Made by a program: the position numbers and the translations under genes. Positions 53,219 to 61,664 of a DNA stretch of 64,000 nt are shown here, one piece after another. Origin of the DNA: an uncultured Bacteroides sp. (GTDB lineage: Bacteria > Bacteroidota > Bacteroidia > Bacteroidales > Bacteroidaceae); NCBI GenBank assembly GCA_947038155.1, contig CAMQVH010000002.1, positions 1 to 64,000 of the forward strand. Direction: 5' to 3'. Under the pieces are notes generated by a model. It ran no database searches. It saw nothing but the letters and a program-made list of their open reading frames with translations, and was not told the origin of the DNA. Numbering within the stretch: the stretch's first letter is position 1; each line of letters opens with the position of its first letter.

Positions 53219-53226
53219 CAAAGATA
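53219..53226 (-). promoter_or_regulatory. -7 box TATCTTTG for the Ser/Arg-rich protein operon
   Basis: Read on the - strand from 53226, TATCTTTG is an exact consensus match 41 bases before the start codon. It is divergent from the prmA promoter 67 bases away. Confidence 0.65.
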
Positions 53227-53292
53227 AGGAAGAGATTCGCCACTCTAGGGAGATTTTCCCCAAAGGATAATAGGGAAATCCCTATTTCTGAC

Positions 53293-53300
53293 TATCTTTG
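53293..53300 (+). promoter_or_regulatory. -7 box TATCTTTG for prmA
   Basis: Exact TAnnTTTG match 28 bases before the prmA start, giving a short leader of roughly 20 bases. Confidence 0.65.
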
Positions 53301-53328
53301 CAAAAGATTCACCAAATTAAAAACAACT

Positions 53329-54171
53329 ATGAAGTATTTTGAGTTCACATTCCATACAAGTCCATGCACAGAAACAGTAAATGACGTACTGGCTGCCGTA
53401 TTAGGCGAGGCCGGATTTGAAAGTTTTGTCGAAAGCGAAGGCGGACTGACTGCATACATACAACAGGCATTATGCGATGAAAATACAATAAAAGATGCAA
53501 TAGCCGACTTCCCACTGCCTGATACGGAAATCTCCTATACGTACGTTGAAGCGGAAGACAAAGACTGGAACGAAGAATGGGAAAAGAATTTCTTTCAGCC
53601 GATTGTGATCGACAACCGATGTGTTATCCATAGTACCTTCCATAAAGATGTACCCCAGGCAACTTATGATATCGTTATTAATCCGCAAATGGCTTTCGGC
53701 ACGGGACATCATGAAACGACAAGCCTCATTATCGGAGAGTTACTGGACAATGAGTTGAAAGATAAATCACTTCTGGATATGGGCTGCGGAACTTCGATCT
53801 TAGCAATTCTCGCCCGTATGCGGGGAGCTCGTCCATGTACCGCTATCGACATTGACGAATGGTGTGTACGAAACTCCATCGAAAATATCGAGTTAAACCG
53901 TGTAGACGACATTGCCGTTTCACAAGGAGACGCTTCATTGCTCACAGACAAAGGTCCCTTCGATATAATTATCGCTAATATTAACCGGAATATATTATTG
54001 AACGACATGAAGCAATATGTCGCCTGTATGCATCCGGGATCGGAACTTTATATGAGTGGATTTTATGTGGACGACATTCCTTTCATCCGCCGGGAAGCAG
54101 AAAAGAATGGACTGACCTTCGTACATCATAAGGAGAAAAACCGCTGGGCAGCAGTAAAGTTCACATATTAA
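53329..54171 (+). CDS. prmA: Ribosomal protein L11 methyltransferase
   Basis: This 280-residue protein has an N-terminal substrate-recruitment domain (~1-110) and a SAM-dependent methyltransferase core with INPQMAFGTGHHETTSLIIGEL, LLDMGCGTSILAILARMRGA (motif I) and IIIANINRNILLNDM (NxxxN-like motif IV). It trimethylates ribosomal protein L11 in the cytoplasm. It is a single gene on the + strand with its own promoter. Confidence 0.94.
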   Translation: MKYFEFTFHTSPCTETVNDVLAAVLGEAGFESFVESEGGLTAYIQQALCDENTIKDAIADFPLPDTEISYTYVEAEDKDWNEEWEKNFFQPIVIDNRCVIHSTFHKDVPQATYDIVINPQMAFGTGHHETTSLIIGELLDNELKDKSLLDMGCGTSILAILARMRGARPCTAIDIDEWCVRNSIENIELNRVDDIAVSQGDASLLTDKGPFDIIIANINRNILLNDMKQYVACMHPGSELYMSGFYVDDIPFIRREAEKNGLTFVHHKEKNRWAAVKFTY

Positions 54172-54238
54172 GCATTAATCTTCCTTATCTGTTTCAAGAA
54201 GACACAGACCACGTATCTTTAAAAGACAGCATATATTT

Positions 54239-54353
54239 GTGGTAGAGATAAGATGTACGAGATGCTCATCTCGTGCTGTACGGCATGCTCATCTTGTTAT
54301 ACACCAGATGCTCATCCGGTAGTGTACAAGATGAGCATCTGGTACATACCATC
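54239..54353. repeat. 23-bp-period array of ATGCTCATC palindromes
   Basis: ATGCTCATC, or ATGAGCATC in the last unit, begins at 54262, 54285, 54308 and 54331, an exact 23-base period. Each core belongs to a palindrome of the type GATG-CTC-ATC or GATGAGCATC. Linkers differ (TCGTGCTGTACGGC, TTGTTATACACCAG). The surrounding gap of ~250 bp after prmA also holds an imperfect ATACCAT/ATGGTAT dyad near 54345-54375. Confidence 0.8.
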
Positions 54354-54421
54354 CTTTAATGAAAAGAATGGTATGGTATAATATTCCTTCTGTTATGTTA
54401 CTGGGAAACAGATATAAAGTA

Positions 54422-54937
54422 TTAAGGTTTTGAATCAAACTCATTCTTTACCTGTTCACACCATTCCCTGATTCTCTTTTCCGCTTGCTCGGATTGATTA
54501 TCCAAATCGACGACCAAACCGCACCACCGATCACCACGCAACGCTCTGGAACGTTCGAAAGTGTATCCTTCGGAAGAAGTAAAACCGACCAGTGTAGCCC
54601 CGTCTCCTTCAAATACCTCGGCAAGCAACCCGATTCCGTCAGCAAAGTTTTCGGGATAACGTATCTGATCTCCTAACCCGAAGATAGCTACTTTTTTCCC
54701 TTTCAAATCCAATGTACGAAGTTCCGGCAATAACTCATCCCAATAGGTAGGAAGTTCTCCGTCAAACCAGGTCGAAGCACCTACTATAAAACAATCGTAA
54801 GCTGCAAAATCATTTTGCCATGCCTGCTCAATAGGCACCACTTCTATCTTATCTTTTCCAAATTCTTTCTGAATTTTCTCTGCCACCCAAGTAGTCTTAT
54901 CAGCTTTGGTGGCATAAAACAAACCAATCTTCTTCAT
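54422..54937 (-). CDS. fldA: Flavodoxin
   Basis: This 171-residue long-chain flavodoxin starts MKKIGLFYATKADKTTWVAEKIQKEFG, where the FMN phosphate loop reads ATKADKTT instead of the usual SDTGNTE, and continues YDCFIVGASTWFDGELPTYWDELLPELRTLDLKGKKVAIFGLGDQIRYPENFADGIG. It carries one or two electrons on FMN in the cytoplasm. It lies 24 bases after the stop of the E1 gene on the same strand, so it may be transcribed with the dehydrogenase operon, though the functional link is unclear. Confidence 0.88.
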   Translation of the reverse strand: MKKIGLFYATKADKTTWVAEKIQKEFGKDKIEVVPIEQAWQNDFAAYDCFIVGASTWFDGELPTYWDELLPELRTLDLKGKKVAIFGLGDQIRYPENFADGIGLLAEVFEGDGATLVGFTSSEGYTFERSRALRGDRWCGLVVDLDNQSEQAEKRIREWCEQVKNEFDSKP

Positions 54938-54961
54938 ATACTATACCTCCATTTTATTCCA

Positions 54962-56998
54962 TTAATATTCCAATAGCTTTTTAGCTGCCTCATAGATCTT
55001 CGCCTCATCCGGCAATATCTCTTTTTCCAGAATCGGATTGAAACCGACAGGAGTAAATGTAGATCCGACACGCTGCACCGGACCATCCAGATAACGGAAC
55101 ATATCCGTTCCGATCATAGCCGCAAGTTCCGCACCGAACCCGGAGAACACCTTGTCTTCGTGAACAACTAATGCTTTACTAGTCTTTTTCACCGATTCGA
55201 AAATCGCCTCCTTATCTAATGGTATCAATGAGCGAATATCGATCACTTCGACTTTCCAGCCACTTTCTTTTTCCAGTTGCTCTGCTACGTGCAGGCAGAA
55301 ATGGGTCGTATTGCCATAAGTAATAATGCTCAAATCCGTTCCTTCACGACGAATACGTGCCTTTCCGAAAGGAACCTCAAAATCTTCCGGAACAACAGCT
55401 GCTGCTTCTACCGAATTATATAGAGCTTTCGGTTCCAAAAACAAGGTAAATCCCTTTGAACGCATACTGGTTCGTAACAATCCGGCTGCATCATCTGCAA
55501 AAGAAGGACAGACAATACGTGCACCCGGCAACGTTGTCAGAGCACCCTCTATATTTTGGGAATGATATAATCCACCACCGATATATCCTCCGGAAGCAAG
55601 CCGTAAAGTGATATTCGGAGCAAACTTACCGTTACTGCGCCAATATTCATGAGTACACTCCACATACTGTTCTACGGCAGGCCAGAAGTAGTCTGCAAAC
55701 TCAGCTCCTTCTATCACTACATGGATTTTAGGGTCAAATCGGCTCATACCATTGGCTGTACCTACAATATAATCTTCGGCAATCGGTGCGCTGAATACAC
55801 GCGCCTCGCCAAATTCCTGCTGCATGCCTTTGGTCACATTAAAGACCCCGCCTTTTTCTCTGTTAGCCACATCTTGTCCCCAGATAAAGGTATCCGGATT
55901 ATGGCGGAATTCCGCTTTCAATGTTTCATTAATTGCATTGACCAGAAAAGTCTTCTCTCCTTCTTCCTGATGAGTACCTTCTTTGTATTTTTGCGGCTGA
56001 TAAGGTTCGGGCATCACAAAATCGTAAATGCTTTTAGGATCAGGTTCAGGGGCAGCCAGCGCCTTGCGGTTGGCAGCAGATAGTTCCTTCTTTGATTCAG
56101 CTTCAATTTGCAGCAGTTCCTCTTCCGTCAAACGCTTATAGCGCAATAACATCCGGCGGAACTTCATTAGCGGATCGGCTTCTTTCACATATTCCAGTTC
56201 GTTTTCATCCCGATAAAGTGTATGTTTATCCGAATTGGAATGAGAACCGATACGAACGCAGTTAGCCTGTACAATCACAGGATTACGGGTACTGATCGCA
56301 TATTCGCGTGCCTCAGTCATGGCATTCATGGAATCGAACACATCTTTTCCATTGCAGTAGATAATCTTCAGATTCTTGAAACCGGAGAAGTTCTCAGCTA
56401 CTTTACGATTGGCAGTCTGCTCGGATTTAGGAACAGAGATGCCATATCCGTTATCCTGTATAACGAAAATCACTGGAAGACGTTCCAGACTAGCTCCATT
56501 GATAGCCTCGTAAACAAAGCCTTCGGAAGTAGCAGATTCTCCGTGCGAAGTGATTGCTACTCCTTTATGCCCATAATATACCATTGCTCTTGCTACACCT
56601 GCCGCATGAAGGTCATGCGTTCCGGTAGCAGAAGATATATTTTCAATATGCCATTCCGGTTTGGCGAAGTGATTCGACATATGACGTCCGCCGCTACCGG
56701 GATCGGTTGCTTTCGAAATACCGTTCAATATAATCTCTTCCGCAGTCATTCCTGCAGAAAGCACAGTCAGCATATCTCTGTAATAAGGGAACAGGAAATC
56801 TTCTCCCAATGTGAAAACCTGACCGACAGCCAGTTGGATACCATCATGCCCCGCATAAGGAGCATGGTATGACCAACCCAAGGATTGCAGCTGGTAAGAC
56901 GGCGCCTTCTCGTCCAAAGCACGCCCCAATGTCATCAGATGGTACCACTTTTTCAGTGTTTCAACATCCGTAGTCTTTATATCATATTTCTTTTTCAT
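54962..56998 (-). CDS. 2-oxoacid dehydrogenase E1, fused alpha-beta subunits
   Basis: The start at 56998 (MKKKYDIKTTDVETLKK) gives 678 residues; an upstream start at 57028 would add ten unrelated ones. The alpha half (~1-360) has GLGQL-like SYQLQSLGWSYHAPYAGHDGIQLAVG and the TPP motif HGESATSEGFVYEAINGASLERLPVIFVIQDNGYG. The beta half (~365-678) has the PDH-type GVFNVTKGMQQEFGEARVFSAPIAEDYIVGTANGMS and transketolase C-domain VIDIRSLIPLDKEAIFES. Alpha and beta are separate genes in many bacteria, so this is a fusion. It may act on branched-chain or other 2-oxoacids. It follows the E2 gene by 37 bases. Confidence 0.9.
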   Translation of the reverse strand: MKKKYDIKTTDVETLKKWYHLMTLGRALDEKAPSYQLQSLGWSYHAPYAGHDGIQLAVGQVFTLGEDFLFPYYRDMLTVLSAGMTAEEIILNGISKATDPGSGGRHMSNHFAKPEWHIENISSATGTHDLHAAGVARAMVYYGHKGVAITSHGESATSEGFVYEAINGASLERLPVIFVIQDNGYGISVPKSEQTANRKVAENFSGFKNLKIIYCNGKDVFDSMNAMTEAREYAISTRNPVIVQANCVRIGSHSNSDKHTLYRDENELEYVKEADPLMKFRRMLLRYKRLTEEELLQIEAESKKELSAANRKALAAPEPDPKSIYDFVMPEPYQPQKYKEGTHQEEGEKTFLVNAINETLKAEFRHNPDTFIWGQDVANREKGGVFNVTKGMQQEFGEARVFSAPIAEDYIVGTANGMSRFDPKIHVVIEGAEFADYFWPAVEQYVECTHEYWRSNGKFAPNITLRLASGGYIGGGLYHSQNIEGALTTLPGARIVCPSFADDAAGLLRTSMRSKGFTLFLEPKALYNSVEAAAVVPEDFEVPFGKARIRREGTDLSIITYGNTTHFCLHVAEQLEKESGWKVEVIDIRSLIPLDKEAIFESVKKTSKALVVHEDKVFSGFGAELAAMIGTDMFRYLDGPVQRVGSTFTPVGFNPILEKEILPDEAKIYEAAKKLLEY

Positions 56999-57035
56999 AG
57001 TTAATGAAGTTCTTAATGAATGAAACAATCTGTTA

Positions 57036-58406
57036 TCAGCCCTTCCAGTTTTCCAGGTAATCGGCTATGAAGTGCAGGAAGTTGCCTCCCAGCATACCGT
57101 CAACTACACGATGGTCATAAGACAGGGACAGATACATCTTATGACGGATAGCAATCGTATCACCTTCCGGTGTCTCTATTACGGCAGGCTTCTTCTCAAT
57201 ATATCCCACTCCCAAAATGGCAACCTGGGGCTGATTGATCACCGGCGTACCGAACAAACTCTTGAATGTACCGAAATTAGTAATGGTAAACGTACCTCCG
57301 TCAATATCATCCGGCATCAATTTGTTATCACGAGCCTTCAATGCCAGCGAGTCTATAGCTACAGCCAATCCATTCAAGTTCAGATGATCGGCATCGTGTA
57401 CCACAGGAACTATCAGATTGCCATCATTCAAAGAAACAGCAATACCGATATTGATATGTTTCTTGAAAAGAATATTATATCCGTCAACAGATACATTGAC
57501 CTGAGGATATGCTGCCAATGCTTTTACAACAGCTTCTGTTATGACAGGCATATAGGTCAGTTTCACTCCCTCACGACGGAAGAAAGCGTTTTTATTCTTT
57601 TCACGCCAGCGTACCAGTTTGGTTACGTCTACCTCTACTACATTGGTTACGTGTGGTGAAACCTTCTTGGACATCACCATATGATCCGCAATAATCCGGC
57701 GGACACGATCCATTTCTTTCACTTCTACTCCCGGAATATTGGCAGCTGCAGGTGCTTGTTTAGATGGAGCAGACGGTGCAGCAACAGGAGTTTGCACGGA
57801 AGCCGCCACAGGAGAAGTTGTCATAGAGCCAGCCCCTCCAGTCGAAGAAGGCATAGAAGCCGTAAGTGCATCACCGGTAGGTATCGCCGCCTTCGAGACT
57901 TCGGAAATTCCCCTTTTCTTCTTCTCAATATAATCCTTTATATCTTTCTTGCTCAACCGGCCTTCGTATCCTGTGCCTTGTATCGAATCAAGTTCTTCTT
58001 TCGGAATATTCGCACCTCGTGCCAATTGAATCACCACAGGAGAATACCAGCGTTCTTCAGCCTTTGCTACCTGAGAAGATACTTTTCCTGCATCAGAAGA
58101 AGCATTCTCCTTACTTTCTGGAGTTTCTTTTCCACTTGCAGTTTCTTCATCGGATGCCTCTTCACCTCCCATATCTACAACAGCAACCACTGTACCTACA
58201 GCGACTGTATCTCCTTCCTTAAACAGAATTTCCACTACCTTACCGGCTACCGGTGAAGGTATTTCAGCACTGACTTTCGCCGTATTTACCTCGAAGAGAA
58301 CATCGTCTTCCTGAATGACATCCCCCACTTTCACAGACCAAGAGACAATCGTCCCTTCGGTTATACTCTCGCCCAACTTAGGCATTTTTATTTCGAATCT
58401 TGACAT
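57036..58406 (-). CDS. 2-oxoacid dehydrogenase E2, dihydrolipoamide acyltransferase
   Basis: This 456-residue protein has a lipoyl domain (~1-75, with lipoyl Lys44 in NTAKVSAEI), a Ser/Glu-rich linker, a peripheral-subunit-binding domain (~127-168, VIQLARGANIPKEELDSIQGTGYEGRLSKKDIKDYI), an Ala/Pro-rich linker (~190-230) and a catalytic domain (~235-456) with the active-site HxxxDG in YDHRVVDGMLGG. It transfers the acyl group from E1 to CoA. The order of domains is that of PDH/BCDH-type E2 with one lipoyl domain. It lies between E1 and lplA in a - strand operon. Confidence 0.94.
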   Translation of the reverse strand: MSRFEIKMPKLGESITEGTIVSWSVKVGDVIQEDDVLFEVNTAKVSAEIPSPVAGKVVEILFKEGDTVAVGTVVAVVDMGGEEASDEETASGKETPESKENASSDAGKVSSQVAKAEERWYSPVVIQLARGANIPKEELDSIQGTGYEGRLSKKDIKDYIEKKKRGISEVSKAAIPTGDALTASMPSSTGGAGSMTTSPVAASVQTPVAAPSAPSKQAPAAANIPGVEVKEMDRVRRIIADHMVMSKKVSPHVTNVVEVDVTKLVRWREKNKNAFFRREGVKLTYMPVITEAVVKALAAYPQVNVSVDGYNILFKKHINIGIAVSLNDGNLIVPVVHDADHLNLNGLAVAIDSLALKARDNKLMPDDIDGGTFTITNFGTFKSLFGTPVINQPQVAILGVGYIEKKPAVIETPEGDTIAIRHKMYLSLSYDHRVVDGMLGGNFLHFIADYLENWKG

Positions 58407-58492
58407 AGACAGTAAATTTATTATTCAACCTTGAACTATTAGAACAACCCGCTGAAAAAGAAAGTTTTAAGTTAAAGTATTTTTAACCGGAC

Positions 58493-59212
58493 TCAACGAC
58501 TGAAGATCCATTCTTCGCAAATATATTTCTCAGTCCGAAGTTTATGGATTGCTTCCAATTCTTTCTCACTGAAAGTATCAGCACATCCCTTCTGACTAAA
58601 ATATTCGAAAAGTATCGCTTTGAAATGATCAACCGTTTCCATAGGTAAGTAACGACTGATATTTGTGACTTCACTACGGACAGACGGAACAGCATACACA
58701 GGCAATGCCACGCCCGTCTCAATGTTCCTCTTCGGATTCAGTACCTTGTTTAAAGCAGCAAGATTCGTATCATACAGCAAAGTACAATGATAAAGCACCC
58801 TGTTCTTGTGTACACACTGGGCACTCCCCGATATTTTCAGACCATCAAGATAGATACCCAGACGCTCATCTCCTTTTGCCGGCAGTCCTATCTGTTTTAA
58901 GAAATCCAGTATCCGATGAAGATAAAGACTGAAATCAGGCAAGCGGGACACTGTTTCGATAAAAGTTAAATTGACATTACCCAAATCATGATATACAGCT
59001 CCCCCACCCGAAAACCGACGGGCTATTCGAATCTGTTGTTCTTCCGCCCATTCCCGGTTCACTTCCAACTGTACAGATTGGTGTTTTCCCATCACTACAG
59101 AAGGAGTGTCCTGCCAAAGCATAAAAACAGAATCTGTTTCCTGCTTCAGCAAATACTCTTCTGCCGCCAGATGAAAATAAATATCTGTAAAAGTGTTATG
59201 AAAGCACCTCAT
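58493..59212 (-). CDS. lplA: Lipoate-protein ligase A
   Basis: The start at 59212 (MRCFHNTFTDIYFHLAAEEYLL) gives 239 residues and overlaps the E3 stop by 17 bases. An upstream in-frame start at 59266 would sit inside E3 coding. Motifs: FMLWQDTPSVVMGKHQSVQLEVN, RIARRFSGGGAVYHDLGNVNLTFI (the RRxSGGGAVYHDxGNxN signature) and KISGSAQCVHKNRVLYHCTLLYD. It attaches lipoate to the E2 lipoyl domain encoded by the next gene. The genetic coupling to E2/E3 supports a dedicated role. Confidence 0.93.
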   Translation of the reverse strand: MRCFHNTFTDIYFHLAAEEYLLKQETDSVFMLWQDTPSVVMGKHQSVQLEVNREWAEEQQIRIARRFSGGGAVYHDLGNVNLTFIETVSRLPDFSLYLHRILDFLKQIGLPAKGDERLGIYLDGLKISGSAQCVHKNRVLYHCTLLYDTNLAALNKVLNPKRNIETGVALPVYAVPSVRSEVTNISRYLPMETVDHFKAILFEYFSQKGCADTFSEKELEAIHKLRTEKYICEEWIFSR

Positions 59213-60539
59213 GATAAATCTCTCCAACCGTAGGATGGGGAAATACATTCTTCTGAAATTCCTCAACCGTATAGCCCTTCTGAATGGCTATTCCGGCAAT
59301 CACAATCAATTCCGACGCTGGATTTCCAAGCATATGACAACCGATAATATGATCAGCTTCATCAAGTATCAGCTTACATATTCCATTTGCCTGTTCGTTC
59401 TCCGCAACAAAACGTCCGGAATAAGCCATCGGCAACTTCGTAACACGATAAGGAATGCCCTGTTTGGTCAGCTCTTCTTCTGTCTTACCTACGCCGGCCA
59501 CTTCCGGATTGGTGTAGACAACTCCCGGCACACTGTTATAATTCATCCGGTCTTCCACTCCTAAAATATGGTTGATTGCCACTTCCGCCTCCCGAATTGC
59601 CGTATGCGCCAATAAAGAATAGCCTGTAATATCACCGCACGCATATACTCCGGGATGAGAAGTCTGAAGATATTCGTCTACTTTAACCCCATTCCGATGA
59701 AGTTCTATATTCAGCTTATCCAATCCGACATTGGTAATATTGGCTTTACGCCCCACACTGAGCAAGATCTTTTCCGTTTTGATAGTAGAAGCCTTCCCAT
59801 CTTTCTCTATGACGACTCCTTCAGGTTTCACTTCTATTACTTTTGCATTCAAGTAGAAAGTGACTCCACGTTTTGCATATTCCGTACGAAGCATACTGCT
59901 GGTTTCCTTATCCATGACTCCCAGTATCTCCGGCATCATCTCGACAACATACACTTTCACTCCCATACTGTTGAAGAAAGAAGCAAACTCCATTCCTATG
60001 ACTCCACCACCTATAACAACCAACGTTTCAGGAAGCTCTTTGATCTCCAAAGCCTCTTTTGACGTCCAGTAACTAACTTCCGACAGTCCCGGTATCGGAG
60101 GAATAACCGTGTCGGAACCGGTACATACCAGCAGATATTTCACTTCATATCTTTCTCCGTCACAGATGATACGGATCAGCCCGTTTTCTTCTCCTTCTAT
60201 AAAGGCTTCTTTTTCCACGATCGTCACTCCGTAAGAGTTCACAGTCATCTTTACCCCACCAGTCAGCATTTTCACCGTTTTCTCTTTACGGCTCATTATT
60301 TTAGTTAAATCAAACGAAGGAGATTCGGCAGAAATGCCATATTTGGAAGCACTCTTGATGCTATCCAGAATTTTAGCAGAATATAACAACGTTTTAGTAG
60401 GAATACATCCTTCATTCAGACACACCCCACCTATTGCCTTTTTTTCAAACAAAACGGCTCTCAGTCCGTTTGCCCCTGCCCTTTCGGCAGCTGTGTAACC
60501 AGCAGGGCCACCACCAATAATAGCTATATCAAAGTTCAT
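59196..60539 (-). CDS. lpdA: Dihydrolipoamide dehydrogenase E3
   Basis: This 447-residue flavoprotein has IIGGGPAGYTAAERAGA (FAD site), redox-active GGVCLNEGCIPTKTLL with Cys pair, an NAD-binding VVIGGGVIGMEFASFF and the C-terminal catalytic His-Glu in FPHPTVGEIYHEV. It reoxidises dihydrolipoamide on E2 with NAD+. It is first in the operon E3-LplA-E2-E1 on this strand and overlaps lplA by 17 bases. There is a short dyad (ATCGTAT/ATACGAT) just before the start codon. Confidence 0.95.
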   Translation of the reverse strand: MNFDIAIIGGGPAGYTAAERAGANGLRAVLFEKKAIGGVCLNEGCIPTKTLLYSAKILDSIKSASKYGISAESPSFDLTKIMSRKEKTVKMLTGGVKMTVNSYGVTIVEKEAFIEGEENGLIRIICDGERYEVKYLLVCTGSDTVIPPIPGLSEVSYWTSKEALEIKELPETLVVIGGGVIGMEFASFFNSMGVKVYVVEMMPEILGVMDKETSSMLRTEYAKRGVTFYLNAKVIEVKPEGVVIEKDGKASTIKTEKILLSVGRKANITNVGLDKLNIELHRNGVKVDEYLQTSHPGVYACGDITGYSLLAHTAIREAEVAINHILGVEDRMNYNSVPGVVYTNPEVAGVGKTEEELTKQGIPYRVTKLPMAYSGRFVAENEQANGICKLILDEADHIIGCHMLGNPASELIVIAGIAIQKGYTVEEFQKNVFPHPTVGEIYHEVLS

Positions 60540-60613
60540 AATCGTATCTTTTTAGTAATAATACGATTATAACAAATAAGAGAAGAGATTAGTTGCATGA
60601 CAGATCAATCATC

Positions 60614-61507
60614 CTACTTGATCGTCAGCTTTTTGAGTTCTTCTAATGTACCGTTGAATACATTGAGGTCTACATCTTCTTTAATACCGGGTACATTTCC
60701 GACATCAGTATGTTGCCAGAAATCCCACTTGCCCTGATATTTCACCGAATCGACATAATAGTGAGCGATCCAATAAGGATAAGCATTGAAAATTGAATCG
60801 TCCAGATAACGGGTCTTGAACTTATAAGAAGTATAAAGAATGGGCTTCACCCCATAATGGGATTCTATACGGTCCAACCAGCGCTTAATGCCTTGCTGCA
60901 ATTCTTTTTTCTCTTTTCGTCCGGTCACTTCCACATCAAGAACCGGAGGCAGGTCGCCGGAATCCAGTTTGACCGTACGTATAAAAAAGTCCGCCTGTTT
61001 CAAAGCATCCGTACCGGGAATATAGAAATGATAAGCGCCACGAATAAAGCCATGATTACGCGCATTAGCAAAATTAGTTTGAAAGGTAGTATCGTTATGA
61101 TCTCCCCCTTCCGTCGCTTTCATAAAAATGAAGTGCAAAGGAGTTGCCGTCTGTTTATTCTGTAAAAGTCTCCCCCAGTCTATTTTTCCTTGATAATGGG
61201 AAATATCAATCCCATGAATATCATATCCGGAAGGAATACAAACTCCATATTCCTTTAAACCATTACAAGGTTTCCACCGATAAGCATAAGGACGTATAAA
61301 GAAATAATAGAAAACCATAGAGAAACAACCGACAATTGCCACAGCCAATATATTTCGAAGCCAACCGGGCATCGAATAATGCTGCTTCACCGGTGCCTTT
61401 TTCGGAGCACGGGAAGGCCTGGAAGAAGAAACCGTCCTCTTTTTTGGGGTAGTGGAAGCAGTTCTTTTCTTTTGGACAGCAGAAATCGGATTATTACGTG
61501 ACGACAT
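60614..61507 (-). CDS. Membrane-anchored GH25 lysozyme-like muramidase
   Basis: This 297-residue protein has a basic 45-residue cytoplasmic N-terminus (KKRTVSSSRPSRAPKKAP), one membrane helix (~52-71, NILAVAIVGCFSMVFYYFF) and a GH25 domain (~97-295). Catalytic features are HGIDISHYQGKIDW with Asp101, FIFMKATEGGDHND, GAYHFY, and LPPVLDVEV with Asp191 and Glu193. GH25 enzymes cleave the MurNAc-GlcNAc bond of peptidoglycan. The domain would face the periplasm, so it is probably a cell-wall remodelling enzyme of the organism itself rather than a phage lysin. Confidence 0.9.
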   Translation of the reverse strand: MSSRNNPISAVQKKRTASTTPKKRTVSSSRPSRAPKKAPVKQHYSMPGWLRNILAVAIVGCFSMVFYYFFIRPYAYRWKPCNGLKEYGVCIPSGYDIHGIDISHYQGKIDWGRLLQNKQTATPLHFIFMKATEGGDHNDTTFQTNFANARNHGFIRGAYHFYIPGTDALKQADFFIRTVKLDSGDLPPVLDVEVTGRKEKKELQQGIKRWLDRIESHYGVKPILYTSYKFKTRYLDDSIFNAYPYWIAHYYVDSVKYQGKWDFWQHTDVGNVPGIKEDVDLNVFNGTLEELKKLTIK

Positions 61508-61535
61508 TTACTTTGAGTGATGAATGTAATATAGA

Positions 61536-61612
61536 TAGGCACGGATTACACGGAATACACGGTTTTAAGAAATAGTATAACTAAAACCGCGTCAATCCGC
61601 GTAATCCGTGCC
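61536..61612. repeat. Imperfect inverted repeat around CACGGATTAC
   Basis: AGGCACGGATTACACGG...ACGGTTTTA (from ~61536) is mirrored by TAAAACCGCGTCAATCCGCGTAATCCGTGCCT (to ~61612), about 30 bases per arm with a few mismatches. It lies between the GH25 gene and the phosphofructokinase gene and could terminate the latter's transcript. Confidence 0.75.
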
Positions 61613-61664
61613 TGAAAGAGCTCTTCATTGCAACTGTTTCTTAGTACAGTCCGGTGAAGTTTTC

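Noticed and set aside
60614..61507. Prophage lysin
   Set aside because: The GH25 domain carries its own membrane anchor and basic cytoplasmic tail, and no phage genes or holin are nearby.
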